Positions 16,112-24,171 of a DNA stretch of 64,000 bases are shown here, piece by piece. Origin of the DNA: Caballeronia insecticola (GTDB lineage: Bacteria; Pseudomonadota; Gammaproteobacteria; Burkholderiales; Burkholderiaceae); contig NC_021288.1 of the NCBI RefSeq assembly GCF_000402035.1, positions 1 to 64,000 of the forward strand. Direction: 5' to 3'. The notes below the pieces were generated by a model. The model saw only the letters and a list, made by a program, of their open reading frames with translations. It ran no database searches and had not been told where the DNA came from. The translations under genes and the position numbers were made by a program. Within the stretch, counting starts at the first letter, position 1. The number at the start of each line of letters is the position of its first letter.

Positions 16112-17836
16112 ATGAGCGAGACGAACAAGCTTGCGGCCGCGTCGCGCCGCAACTTCATCAAGGCCGCGGGCGCGGGCACCGCGGCGGCGGCATTCGGCGC
16201 GGTGTCGCTGTCGGCGCGCGCCGCGAGCGAGATCACATTCGATGCGGAATACGACGTCGTCGTGTGCGGCGGCGGTGGCGGCGGATTGCCGTGCGCGCTG
16301 TTCTCGCGCTGGCTCGGCAACCGTGTCGCAATTCTGGAGAAGGCGGGCAGCGTGGGCGGCACGGCCGCGAAAGCCGCGTTCTGGTACTGGGTGCCGAACA
16401 ACGAGCCGATGCGCCGCGCGGGCATCGCCGATCCGAAGCCCGATTACATGCGCTACGTCGCGCGTTTGTCGCGCCCGGAGCAATACGATGCGACGCTGCC
16501 GAAGCTCGGTCTGTCCGACTGGGAGTACGAGATGTGCGAGGCCATCTACGACAGCGCGTCGCCCGCCGCCGAGCTGCTGGCGAGCAAGGGCGCGCTGCCG
16601 TACCGGCATGAAGCGGCGGTGCCCGATTACTGGGCCGAACTGCCGGAAGACAAGGCGCCGCGCGGCCGCGTGCTGTTTCCGAAGGACGGCTTGCCGAGCA
16701 TGTCCGACGGCGGCCGCGTCGCGATCCGCACGATGAGCGCGGCGGCACGGCGCGACGGCATCGACATCAAAACGGGTTATCGCGTGCAGAAAGTGCTTGT
16801 CGATGAAACCGGCGCGGTGCTCGGCGTCGAATCGCTGACGGAGGAGGGCACGGTCTTCCGGGCGCGCGCGAAAAAGGCGGTGATCTTCGCGACCGGCGGC
16901 TTCACGCACGACCCCGAGTTGCGCAAAAACTTCCTGCACGGCGCGGTCTATGGCGGGTGCGCCGCGCCGACCAACGAGGGCGATTTCGTGCGCATTTCGA
17001 GCGCGCTCGACGTGCAGTTGCGCAACATGAACTACTCGTGGATGGCGCCCATTTCGCTCGACAAGGCGATCGCCAAAGACGGCTCGCTCTCCGGCATCTT
17101 CACGCCGACGGGCGATTCGATGATCTACGTGAACAAGTACGGCAAACGCGTGGTCAACGAGAAGCTCGCCTACAACGAAGTGTGCGCGACGTTCTCGCAA
17201 TGGGACGGTGCGAAGGGCGAGTATCCGAACCTCGCGCTCATCTCGATCTGGGACCAGCAGGCGCAGGATCATTGCGCCAGCGACGACTACGGCAGCCTGA
17301 TCGTGCCGAAGGGCGCGAACGACCGTCACGTGCTGCGCGGCAATACGCTCGCCGAACTCGCGGGCGCGATCCGCGAACGGCTGGCGACGCACAAAAGCGC
17401 GCTCGGCGGCCTCGATCTCTCCGACGATTTTCTGCGCAACCTCGACGCGACGATCAAGCGCTTCAACGGCTTCGCGAAAGCGGGCATCGATCAGGATCAT
17501 CGCCGGGGCGAGCGCATCGTCGAGAAACTGTTCAACGGGCCGGTCAGCAAGAAAGCGGATCAGAAGAACGAGACGATGTATCCGCTCGCCGCGAAGGGAC
17601 CGTATTACGCGGCGCTGATCGTCGCCGGGAATCTCGATACCAAGGGCGGCCCGAAAACCAATTCGCACGGACAGGTGCTCGACACGCGCGGCCAGCCGAT
17701 CAAGGGCTTGTACGGCGTGGGCAATTGCGTCGCGTCGGCGTCTGCACGGGCTTATTGGGCGGGTGGCGGCACGCTCGGGCCGATCATCGCGTTTGCTTAT
17801 CGTGCGGCTCAATCGGCCAATGGAGGGCAACAATGA
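16112..17836 (+). CDS. Tat-exported FAD-dependent dehydrogenase, 3-ketosteroid-dehydrogenase-like
   Basis: A 574-residue FAD_binding_2 flavoprotein. Residues 11-37 form a twin-arginine signal (SRRNFIKAAGAG then a hydrophobic run), so it is exported folded to the periplasm. The FAD Rossmann motif is VVVCGGGGGGLP (about 49-60). The C terminus carries LYGVGNCVASAS and YWAGGGTLGP, similar to the flavin/active-site end of 3-ketosteroid 1-dehydrogenases. The family desaturates cyclic ketones or reduces enoates. The next gene, overlapping by four bases, is a c-type cytochrome that could accept its electrons. The position at the head of the hydroquinone operon suggests it dehydrogenates a cyclic ketone toward a phenol. 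That substrate is inference. Confidence 0.85.
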   Translation: MSETNKLAAASRRNFIKAAGAGTAAAAFGAVSLSARAASEITFDAEYDVVVCGGGGGGLPCALFSRWLGNRVAILEKAGSVGGTAAKAAFWYWVPNNEPMRRAGIADPKPDYMRYVARLSRPEQYDATLPKLGLSDWEYEMCEAIYDSASPAAELLASKGALPYRHEAAVPDYWAELPEDKAPRGRVLFPKDGLPSMSDGGRVAIRTMSAAARRDGIDIKTGYRVQKVLVDETGAVLGVESLTEEGTVFRARAKKAVIFATGGFTHDPELRKNFLHGAVYGGCAAPTNEGDFVRISSALDVQLRNMNYSWMAPISLDKAIAKDGSLSGIFTPTGDSMIYVNKYGKRVVNEKLAYNEVCATFSQWDGAKGEYPNLALISIWDQQAQDHCASDDYGSLIVPKGANDRHVLRGNTLAELAGAIRERLATHKSALGGLDLSDDFLRNLDATIKRFNGFAKAGIDQDHRRGERIVEKLFNGPVSKKADQKNETMYPLAAKGPYYAALIVAGNLDTKGGPKTNSHGQVLDTRGQPIKGLYGVGNCVASASARAYWAGGGTLGPIIAFAYRAAQSANGGQQ

Positions 17837-18225
17837 TTCGGATTACTAAGTTATGTTCGATGCTCGCGCTGATCATCACGACGTCGGCGCATGCGCAGGA
17901 AGCCGCGCCGCAAGATACGGTCGCGATCGGCAAGAAACTCACGACCAACAACTGCGCCGTGTGCCACACCTTCGGCAAGGGCGAACCGAACGGGCAGGGG
18001 CCGAATCTCTTCGGCATTGTCGGCCGGCCGCTGGCATCCGAAACAGGCTTCAAGTATTCGGCGGGAATGAAGGCGGCGGCTGCGGGAAAGGTCTGGGACG
18101 AGAAGCTGCTCGACGCCTGGCTCACCGATACGCAAACCGTCGCGCCCGGCAACGCGATGACCTATTTCGAAGGCGACGAAGCACGGCGCCGCAAGATCAT
18201 CGCCTATCTGCGCACGCTGCATTGA
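17833..18225 (+). CDS. class I c-type cytochrome
   Basis: A 130-residue periplasmic monoheme cytochrome with a Sec signal peptide (about residues 1-21, ending AHA). The heme motif CAVCH is at 41-45 and GPNLFGIVGRP follows. The probable axial methionine is in APGNAMTYFEG (about residue 113), and the fold ends with KIIAYLRTLH. It resembles mitochondrial-like cytochromes c of bacterial dehydrogenase systems. Its ATG overlaps the flavoprotein stop (ATGA), which implies coupled translation and a shared electron path: substrate to FAD to this cytochrome to the terminal oxidase. This is the clearest sign that the flavoprotein works as a dehydrogenase and not a reductase. Confidence 0.9.
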   Translation: MIRITKLCSMLALIITTSAHAQEAAPQDTVAIGKKLTTNNCAVCHTFGKGEPNGQGPNLFGIVGRPLASETGFKYSAGMKAAAAGKVWDEKLLDAWLTDTQTVAPGNAMTYFEGDEARRRKIIAYLRTLH

Positions 18226-18254
18226 ACGATTCACCACTCTCATCAGGAACGACC

Positions 18255-18689
18255 ATGAATCCCGTCACCATGACCGATGAACAGCGCAAAACCATCGCGC
18301 TGGAATACCTGCGCCGACTCGATCGCGGCGCATCGATTTTCGATCTCTTCGACGACCACGCCGATGTCTACTTTCCGAAGTGGGGCATCGCGACCGGCCG
18401 CGCGGCCTTCGAAAAACTCTTCGCCGATCTCGGCTCGATCGTCGCGAAGTTCAAGCACGATCTCGCCTACCTGAACGTGATTCAGCAGGGCGATACGGTG
18501 GTCGTCGAAGGCACGAGTTACGGCGCGACGCACGGCGGCGTCGAGTGGCGGGCGGGCGTCACGCACGCGGGCCGCTGGGTCGACGTCTTCGAGATCCGCG
18601 ACTTCAAGATTCAGCGCTGCTTCATCTATCTCGATCCCGATTACGAAAGCGCCGACACGCAACGTTATCCGTGGCTCGCGCCGAGATAA
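18255..18689 (+). CDS. NTF2/SnoaL-like (ketosteroid-isomerase-fold) protein
   Basis: A 144-residue cytoplasmic protein of the nuclear-transport-factor-2 superfamily, containing FDLFDDHADVYFPKWG, VVEGTSYGATHGG and the closing strand IQRCFIYLDPDY. Members are small cone-shaped barrels that isomerise cyclic enones, cyclise polyketides or dehydrate small molecules, or have no catalytic role. Its place between the dehydrogenase/cytochrome pair and the ring-cleavage genes makes an enone isomerase or hydrolase role plausible, but no catalytic residue can be assigned by eye. The start at 18255 follows AGGAA at a normal distance. Confidence 0.75.
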   Translation: MNPVTMTDEQRKTIALEYLRRLDRGASIFDLFDDHADVYFPKWGIATGRAAFEKLFADLGSIVAKFKHDLAYLNVIQQGDTVVVEGTSYGATHGGVEWRAGVTHAGRWVDVFEIRDFKIQRCFIYLDPDYESADTQRYPWLAPR

Positions 18690-18837
18690 GTACTTTCCCT
18701 AGGGCCGCAATCGAGCACGCGACGTTCGGAAAACGCGAACCTCGATTCATTGCCTTGGAGCGGGCGCAGCCCTAATCTTCATCTCAAGGCGACGCTGCAA
18801 AGCCGCACGAAAGATCAACGGAGCATTGGAGACAGAC

Positions 18838-19329
18838 ATGCAACAGACCTACCTCGCGAGCCTCGATAACTACCGCAAGGGCAGCATCGAAATCATCAAG
18901 GGCCAGGCCGGACATTACGCGATGTCCAACGTGTTCGAAGTCGCGAGCCACGCCGCGCCGTATGAAAAAGTGGTGGTCGGCAAGAACCTCAAGTACGTGA
19001 TCGAAACCTTGCGCGCCGAAGGCGTCTCGCCGTGGTTCAGCGCATCGCACGATGAATTCGCGGTTGCCATCGACGGCGAAATCGACGTGCATTTCATCAA
19101 GCCCTCCGATGGTCCGCTCGTCGGCGAGGAAACGGAAGGCAGCGTGATTCTCGAAGGCGAACCGTCCGGCCAGAAGATGGGCTTCGTGCGCCTGCGCCGC
19201 GGCCATCAGGCGTTGCTGCCTGCAGGCGCGGCCTATCGCTTCGAAGCGCGCAAGACTGGCGTGCTGCTCGTACAGACGATTGCCGGCGCGGCGTCCGTCG
19301 AGAAGTGGGCGCAGATCTGCATCCAGTGA
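18838..19329 (+). CDS. hydroquinone 1,2-dioxygenase small subunit (PnpC1/HapC type)
   Basis: The 163-residue protein (about 18 kDa) matches the small subunit of the two-component Fe(II) hydroquinone dioxygenase known from 4-nitrophenol and 4-hydroxyacetophenone degraders. Typical stretches are TYLASLDNYRKGSIEIIKGQ, MSNVFEVASHAAPYEKVVVG, SHDEFAVAIDGEIDVH and RRGHQALLPAGAAYRF. The fold is cupin-like. The enzyme opens hydroquinone to 4-hydroxymuconic semialdehyde. The large subunit follows 41 bases later, and dehydrogenase and reductase genes for the next steps come after. The family call rests on remembered sequence resemblance and on this exact gene order. Confidence 0.82.
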   Translation: MQQTYLASLDNYRKGSIEIIKGQAGHYAMSNVFEVASHAAPYEKVVVGKNLKYVIETLRAEGVSPWFSASHDEFAVAIDGEIDVHFIKPSDGPLVGEETEGSVILEGEPSGQKMGFVRLRRGHQALLPAGAAYRFEARKTGVLLVQTIAGAASVEKWAQICIQ

Positions 19330-19370
19330 ACACGCCTACGCCCACGACCTTCAAACTTCCGGAGCACAAC

Positions 19371-20366
19371 ATGGATCACGCCGCATTTCTTCAGAGCGTC
19401 GTCGCGACCGACCCCGATGCGACCACCGGCTATCGCACCTTCAAACTCGGCGATTTCGAATTCAGCCGCGACGCGTACTTCGTCACCGTGAAATGGCCCG
19501 CGCAAGGACAGACGCGCTCGCATCAGATGCACGCCGACGACTTCCTGCGCGCGATGATGCGCGACGTCGCATGGGGCTTCTTCTACGGCTGGGTCAACTT
19601 CGACGAAGTGATCGGCACGCGCAATCACTATGGCCGCGTCGACATGTATGCCGGCGCGTATAACGCGAACTTCCGCGATGCGGGCGTCGCGTACACGCAG
19701 CAGTTCGAGACGCCGGTCATCATGGCGACCTTCAAGGCGATCCTGAAGGACTGGGTCAACGAAGGCTTCGATCCGTTCGCCGCGCCCGAAGAAACCGGCT
19801 CGGCATTCGGCGCGAAGCACGGCGACAACATCGCGGCAATCGACCGCACGCGTATCGCGACGAAGCGCATGCCCGGCATCGAAGGCGACTCACCATTGCG
19901 CAACGATCTGCCCGTGAATCGCCAGTTCGCGGATGTCTCGCAGGACGAGCCCGAGATTCACGCCGCACCCGGTTTCGAAGGGCAATTGCACGCGTTCAGC
20001 CTCTTCAAGTATCTGTCGCGTTCGGACGTGACATGGAATCCGTCGGTGACATCCGTCTGCAAGCAGAGCCTCTTTTGTCCGACGACCGAGGAATTCGTGT
20101 TGCCCGTATTCCATGGCAACGATCGCGTCGAGTGGTTCTTGCAACTGTCCGATCAGATCATCTGGGATGTCGCCGACAAGGACACCGGCGAGCCGCGCGC
20201 CCGCATCACGATGAACGCGGGCGATATCGCCGCGATGCCCGCCGACATCCGCCACAAGGGTTATTCGCAGAAGCGCTCGATGCTGCTCGTCTGGGAGAAC
20301 GCAACGCCCGATCTGCCCAAACGCTACGAAAGCGGCGAGCTGCCGCCGTATCCGGTCGCGCTCTAA
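19371..20366 (+). CDS. hydroquinone 1,2-dioxygenase large subunit (PnpC2/HapD type)
   Basis: The 331-residue (about 38 kDa) catalytic subunit partner of the preceding gene. The N-terminal part includes FKLGDFEFSRDAYFVTVKWP, and the C-terminal half is a cupin with HGNDRVEWFLQLSDQIIWDV and MNAGDIAAMPADIRHKGYS, where metal-binding His and Glu residues are expected. Sizes of both subunits match the known heterotetrameric enzyme. The ATG at 19371 is preceded by GGAG; the longer upstream frame is not needed. Substrate: hydroquinone and possibly substituted hydroquinones. Product: 4-hydroxymuconic semialdehyde, used by the next gene. Confidence 0.82.
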   Translation: MDHAAFLQSVVATDPDATTGYRTFKLGDFEFSRDAYFVTVKWPAQGQTRSHQMHADDFLRAMMRDVAWGFFYGWVNFDEVIGTRNHYGRVDMYAGAYNANFRDAGVAYTQQFETPVIMATFKAILKDWVNEGFDPFAAPEETGSAFGAKHGDNIAAIDRTRIATKRMPGIEGDSPLRNDLPVNRQFADVSQDEPEIHAAPGFEGQLHAFSLFKYLSRSDVTWNPSVTSVCKQSLFCPTTEEFVLPVFHGNDRVEWFLQLSDQIIWDVADKDTGEPRARITMNAGDIAAMPADIRHKGYSQKRSMLLVWENATPDLPKRYESGELPPYPVAL

Positions 20367-20454
20367 ACATTCCCGTTTCCTCTTCGACACGACGACGCCT
20401 TCATGAGGCGTCGCGGGGAACGCTTCGTCTTCAATCTTCGATACGAGCAACACA

Positions 20455-21918
20455 ATGCAAACGCAACTCTTCATCGATGGACGCTTCGTGCCCGCGCTGA
20501 GCGGCGCCACGCTCGCGACTCTGAATCCGCACGACAACAGCGAGATCGCGCAAGTCTCGATGGCTGGCCGCGAAGACGTCGATCGCGCGGTGGCGGCCGC
20601 GAAAAAGGCGTTCCCGGCGTGGAGCGCGATGGCCGCCGCCGATCGAGGACGCCTGTTGCTCAAGCTCGCCGATGCGATCGAAGCCAACGCCGACGCGCTC
20701 GCGCGCCTCGAATCGCTCGACACGGGCCACCCGATCCGCGACACGCGCAACCTCGACGTGCCGCGCACCGCCGCGACGTTCCGCTATTTCGGCGGCATGG
20801 CGGACAAGGTCGAAGGCTCGGTGATTCCGGTCGAAGCGGGCTTCCTGAACTATCTGACGCGCGAGCCGGTCGGCGTGGTCGGACAAGTGGTGCCGTGGAA
20901 TTTCCCGCTGATGTTCACGAGCTGGAAGATGGCGCCCGCGCTCGCGGCGGGCAACTGCGTCGTGATGAAGCCGGCGGAGCTCACGCCGCTGTCGAGCCTC
21001 GCAATCGCAGCGCTGATGGCCGAAGTCGGTTTTCCGGCGGGCGTGGTCAATGTGCTGCCCGGCCTGGGCCATGTCGCCGGGCAATATATCGCGGAGCATC
21101 CGGAGATCAGCAAGGTCGCGTTCACGGGATCGACGGCGGTGGGCCGCAAGATCGTGCAAGCGTCGAGCGGCAATCTCAAGAAGGTGCAGCTCGAACTCGG
21201 CGGCAAGGGCGCGAACATCGTGTATGGCGATGCGAATCTCGATGCCGTCGTGCAAGGCTCGGCGTTCGGCATCTTTCACAATCAGGGGCAGGCGTGCATT
21301 GCGGCATCGCGGCTGATCGTGCACGAATCTATCGCCGATGATCTGCTCGAACGCTTTACGTCGCTCGCGCGCTCGATCCGTATCGGCGATCCGCTCGATC
21401 CGTCGACGGAAATGGGTCCGCTCACGTCGCAGATGCATCGCGACCGCGTGCTCTCGTATGTCGATGTCGCGCGCGAGCAGGGCGGACGCGTGCTCGCGGG
21501 CGGCAAGGCGCCGGATGCCGCCGCGCTCGCGAAGGGCTGCTACGTCGAGCCGACGATCGTGCAGGCGAAACCGACGGACCGCGTCGCACAGGAAGAAGTG
21601 TTCGGCCCGTTCGTCACGGTCAGCACGTTTCGCACCGACGAGGAAGCGCTCGCCATCGCCAACGGCACCGAGTACGGCTTGGGCGCGGGCCTCTGGACAC
21701 GCGACCTGCAACGCGCGCATCTCGTTGCACGGCAACTGCGCAGCGGCATGGTGTGGATCAACTGCTACAAGCGCGTGAGCCCGGCGTCGCCGTTCGGTGG
21801 CGTCGGCGCGAGCGGTTATGGCCGCGAAATGGGCTTCGAAGTGATGCGCGAATATACTCAACCCAAGTCGGTGTGGGTGAACGTCGACGCAAACATTCCG
21901 CCTTACTACCCGCGTTGA
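20455..21918 (+). CDS. aldehyde dehydrogenase, likely 4-hydroxymuconic-semialdehyde dehydrogenase
   Basis: The 487-residue NAD(P)-dependent aldehyde dehydrogenase has the complete active site: Asn149 in PWNF, the general base Glu247 in LELGGKG, and nucleophile Cys281 in NQGQACIAAS. The NAD-binding GSTAVG motif is near 225. By position between hydroquinone dioxygenase and maleylacetate reductase it should oxidise 4-hydroxymuconic semialdehyde to maleylacetate (PnpD/HapF role). The enzyme family is certain; the substrate is inferred from context. The start has a weak ribosome binding site. Confidence 0.88.
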   Translation: MQTQLFIDGRFVPALSGATLATLNPHDNSEIAQVSMAGREDVDRAVAAAKKAFPAWSAMAAADRGRLLLKLADAIEANADALARLESLDTGHPIRDTRNLDVPRTAATFRYFGGMADKVEGSVIPVEAGFLNYLTREPVGVVGQVVPWNFPLMFTSWKMAPALAAGNCVVMKPAELTPLSSLAIAALMAEVGFPAGVVNVLPGLGHVAGQYIAEHPEISKVAFTGSTAVGRKIVQASSGNLKKVQLELGGKGANIVYGDANLDAVVQGSAFGIFHNQGQACIAASRLIVHESIADDLLERFTSLARSIRIGDPLDPSTEMGPLTSQMHRDRVLSYVDVAREQGGRVLAGGKAPDAAALAKGCYVEPTIVQAKPTDRVAQEEVFGPFVTVSTFRTDEEALAIANGTEYGLGAGLWTRDLQRAHLVARQLRSGMVWINCYKRVSPASPFGGVGASGYGREMGFEVMREYTQPKSVWVNVDANIPPYYPR

Positions 21919-21932
21919 GCGCGCTCGAAACC

Positions 21933-22991
21933 ATGCAATCGTTCGTTTATCAGGGCATGCCCTCGCGCGTCGTGTTCGGTGCGGGAAGCATCGACCATCT
22001 CGAACGCGAGATCGAACTTCTGGGCGCGAAACGCGCGCTCGTTCTCGCGACGCCGCAGCAGCGCGCTCAGGCTGAAGCGCTGGCCGAGCGCATCGGGCAT
22101 CGCGCAGCGGGCGTGTTTGCGCAAGCCGTGATGCATGTGCCGGTCGAGACCGCGCGGGAGGCGCGCGCGTATGCGCAGCAAGTCGGCGCGGATTGTGCGA
22201 TCGCCATCGGCGGCGGCTCGACTACCGGTCTCGGCAAGGCAATCGCGTTGACTTCGTCGCTGCCGATTCTCGCGGTGCCGACCACCTACGCCGGTTCGGA
22301 GATGACGCCCATCTACGGGCTCACCGAAGCGGGTCTGAAGAAGACGGGCCGCGACATGCGCGTGCTGCCGAAGACCGTCATCTACGATCCGCTCCTTACC
22401 GTGTCGTTGCCCGCGTCGCTGTCGGTCACGAGCGGCATCAACGCAATCGCGCACGCAGCCGAAGGGCTCTACGCCGAGGACGCGAATCCCGTCGTGAGCC
22501 TGATGGCCGAGGAAGGCATTCGGGCGCTCGCGCAGGGCTTGGGCCGCGTGGTCGCGCAACCTGACGATATCGATGCACGCAGCGATTGCCTGTACGGCGC
22601 GTGGCTGTGCGGCACGGTGCTCGGCAGCGTCGGCATGTCGCTGCATCACAAGCTGTGCCATACGCTCGGCGGCACGTTCAATCTGCCGCATGCCGAGACG
22701 CATACGATTGTGCTGCCGCACGCGCTCGCTTATAACCGCGATGCCGCGCCGCACGCGATGAAGCGCATAGCGCGCGCATTCGGCGCCGACGATGCCGCGC
22801 ACGGCGCATACGTACTCGCGCGCAGCAACGGCGCGCCGCTCGCGCTGAAGGACATCGGCATGAAGGAGAGCGATATCGATATCGCCGTGGATGTCGCGTT
22901 GAAAAGCCCCTACTGGAACCCGCGCCCGGTCGAGCGTGCGCCGTTGCGCGCGTTGCTCGAAGCGGCCTACGAAGGACGCGCGCCTGCCTGA
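21933..22991 (+). CDS. maleylacetate reductase
   Basis: The 352-residue iron-containing alcohol dehydrogenase-family protein has the nucleotide motif GGGSTTGLGKAIA (about 93-105), PTTYAGSEMTPIYG, and the metal-site histidines in HHKLCHTLGGTFNLPHAETH. These features are diagnostic of maleylacetate reductases. It reduces maleylacetate to beta-ketoadipate with NAD(P)H and is the merging point of the hydroquinone and hydroxyquinol branches encoded here. It starts 14 bases after the aldehyde dehydrogenase stop and is followed 11 bases later by hydroxyquinol dioxygenase, a tight operon. Confidence 0.92.
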   Translation: MQSFVYQGMPSRVVFGAGSIDHLEREIELLGAKRALVLATPQQRAQAEALAERIGHRAAGVFAQAVMHVPVETAREARAYAQQVGADCAIAIGGGSTTGLGKAIALTSSLPILAVPTTYAGSEMTPIYGLTEAGLKKTGRDMRVLPKTVIYDPLLTVSLPASLSVTSGINAIAHAAEGLYAEDANPVVSLMAEEGIRALAQGLGRVVAQPDDIDARSDCLYGAWLCGTVLGSVGMSLHHKLCHTLGGTFNLPHAETHTIVLPHALAYNRDAAPHAMKRIARAFGADDAAHGAYVLARSNGAPLALKDIGMKESDIDIAVDVALKSPYWNPRPVERAPLRALLEAAYEGRAPA

Positions 22992-23002
22992 GACCGACGA
23001 TC

Positions 23003-23833
23003 ATGACTCAACCGATGAACGAATCCCTGACGCAATCCGTGACCGATTCCTTTGGCGCATGCGCCGATGCGCGCACGCAGGAAATTGTCGTCGCGCTTGT
23101 GCGCCATTTGCACGCGTTTGCCCGCGAAGTGCGCCTCACGCACGACGAATGGCGACGCGGCATCGAATTTCTCACGGCGACCGGCAAGAAGTGCGACGGC
23201 ATCCGGCAGGAGTTCATTCTGCTGTCGGACACGCTCGGCCTGTCGATCGTGATGGACGACATCAATCAACATCGCGAGGAAGCGGCCACTGAGAGCAGCC
23301 TGCTCGGCCCGTTTTATCGCGACGGCGTGAAGGAGTCGGCGTTCGGTGCGAATATCGCGCAGAGCGACGGCGAGCCGGCGTTCTTTCATGGCGTCGTGCG
23401 CGGGCTGAACGGCGAGCCGGTGGAAGGCGCGACGATCGAAGTGTGGCAAACCGCGCCGAACGGCATGTACGAAGGTCAGGATCCGGAGCAGCCCGAAGGC
23501 AATCTGCGCGGACGCTTCCGCACGAATGCGCAAGGCGCTTACGCCTTTCATTCGATCAAACCCACGAGCTATCCGATTCCCACGGACGGTCCTGTCGGCC
23601 AGATGCTCATCGCGACGGGACGTCATCCGATGCGGCCCGCGCATATTCACTTTCGCATCGACGCGCCCGGTTACGCGTCGCTCACGACCGCGCTCTATTC
23701 CGCCGACGATCCCTACGTGCATTCCGACGCGGTGTTCGGCGTGAAGCCGTCGCTCGTCATCGATTACGTGCCGATGAAAACGGGTTTCGACGTGGCGCGC
23801 GATTTCACGTTGATTGCGCAGGAGCGGACGTGA
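23003..23833 (+). CDS. hydroxyquinol 1,2-dioxygenase (intradiol)
   Basis: A 276-residue intradiol dioxygenase with an N-terminal helical dimerisation domain (about 1-100) and the catalytic beta-sandwich. The Fe(III) ligands are visible as Tyr156 (NGMYEGQ), Tyr190 (SYPIP), His214 and His216 (RPAHIHFRI). The sequence LLGPFYRDG and its position beside maleylacetate reductase favour hydroxyquinol over catechol as substrate. It yields maleylacetate directly. Presence of both this enzyme and a hydroquinone dioxygenase gives the operon two ring-cleavage routes to one product. Its stop overlaps the start of the Rieske gene. Confidence 0.92.
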   Translation: MTQPMNESLTQSVTDSFGACADARTQEIVVALVRHLHAFAREVRLTHDEWRRGIEFLTATGKKCDGIRQEFILLSDTLGLSIVMDDINQHREEAATESSLLGPFYRDGVKESAFGANIAQSDGEPAFFHGVVRGLNGEPVEGATIEVWQTAPNGMYEGQDPEQPEGNLRGRFRTNAQGAYAFHSIKPTSYPIPTDGPVGQMLIATGRHPMRPAHIHFRIDAPGYASLTTALYSADDPYVHSDAVFGVKPSLVIDYVPMKTGFDVARDFTLIAQERT

Positions 23834-24150
23834 ACGATTCGGCGCAACCGATCTGCGCACTCGACGACATACCCGACGGCGGCGGCCTCGAAGCCGCGCC
23901 CGCGGTTCTGGTGCTGCGTCGCGGCGCGCAGGCATGGGCGTATCGCAACGTCTGTCCGCACTTTTCGATTCCGCTCAACTACGAGCCGGACGCCTTCTGG
24001 ACGTATGACGGCGGCCTCTTGATGTGCGCGCATCACAGCGCGATGTTCCGCTTTGAAGACGGCGTGTGTGTCGATGGTCCGTGCGAAGGTGCGAGCCTCG
24101 TGCGCGTGCCGATTCGTATCGAAGATGGGCGGGTTTTGATCGAGACCTGA
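23830..24150 (+). CDS. Rieske [2Fe-2S] ferredoxin
   Basis: The 106-residue single-domain Rieske protein has cluster ligands CxH at 42-44 (CPH) and CxxH at 66-69 (CAHH). It starts at a GTG overlapping the dioxygenase stop (GTGA), so it is translationally coupled. No ring-hydroxylating oxygenase or ferredoxin reductase is encoded nearby. It might serve an oxygenase elsewhere, or keep the iron of the ring-cleavage dioxygenases reduced, as XylT-type ferredoxins do for catechol 2,3-dioxygenase. Both are inferences. It ends the operon; an 11-base tandem duplication covers its stop codon. Confidence 0.88.
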   Translation: MNDSAQPICALDDIPDGGGLEAAPAVLVLRRGAQAWAYRNVCPHFSIPLNYEPDAFWTYDGGLLMCAHHSAMFRFEDGVCVDGPCEGASLVRVPIRIEDGRVLIET

Positions 24151-24159
24151 TCGAGACCT
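24138..24159. repeat. 11-base tandem duplication at the Rieske stop codon
   Basis: GATCGAGACCT occurs twice in tandem and is followed by GA, so the TGA stop and the last codons are duplicated. It lies in the 21-base gap between convergent genes. Confidence 0.8.
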
Positions 24160-24171
24160 GAAGCAAGGTCC

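Noticed and set aside
15998..17833. 611-codon minus-strand frame opposite the flavoprotein gene
   Set aside because: Arg/Ala/His-rich translation typical of a GC shadow; the plus strand carries an intact Tat signal, FAD motif and family-length protein.
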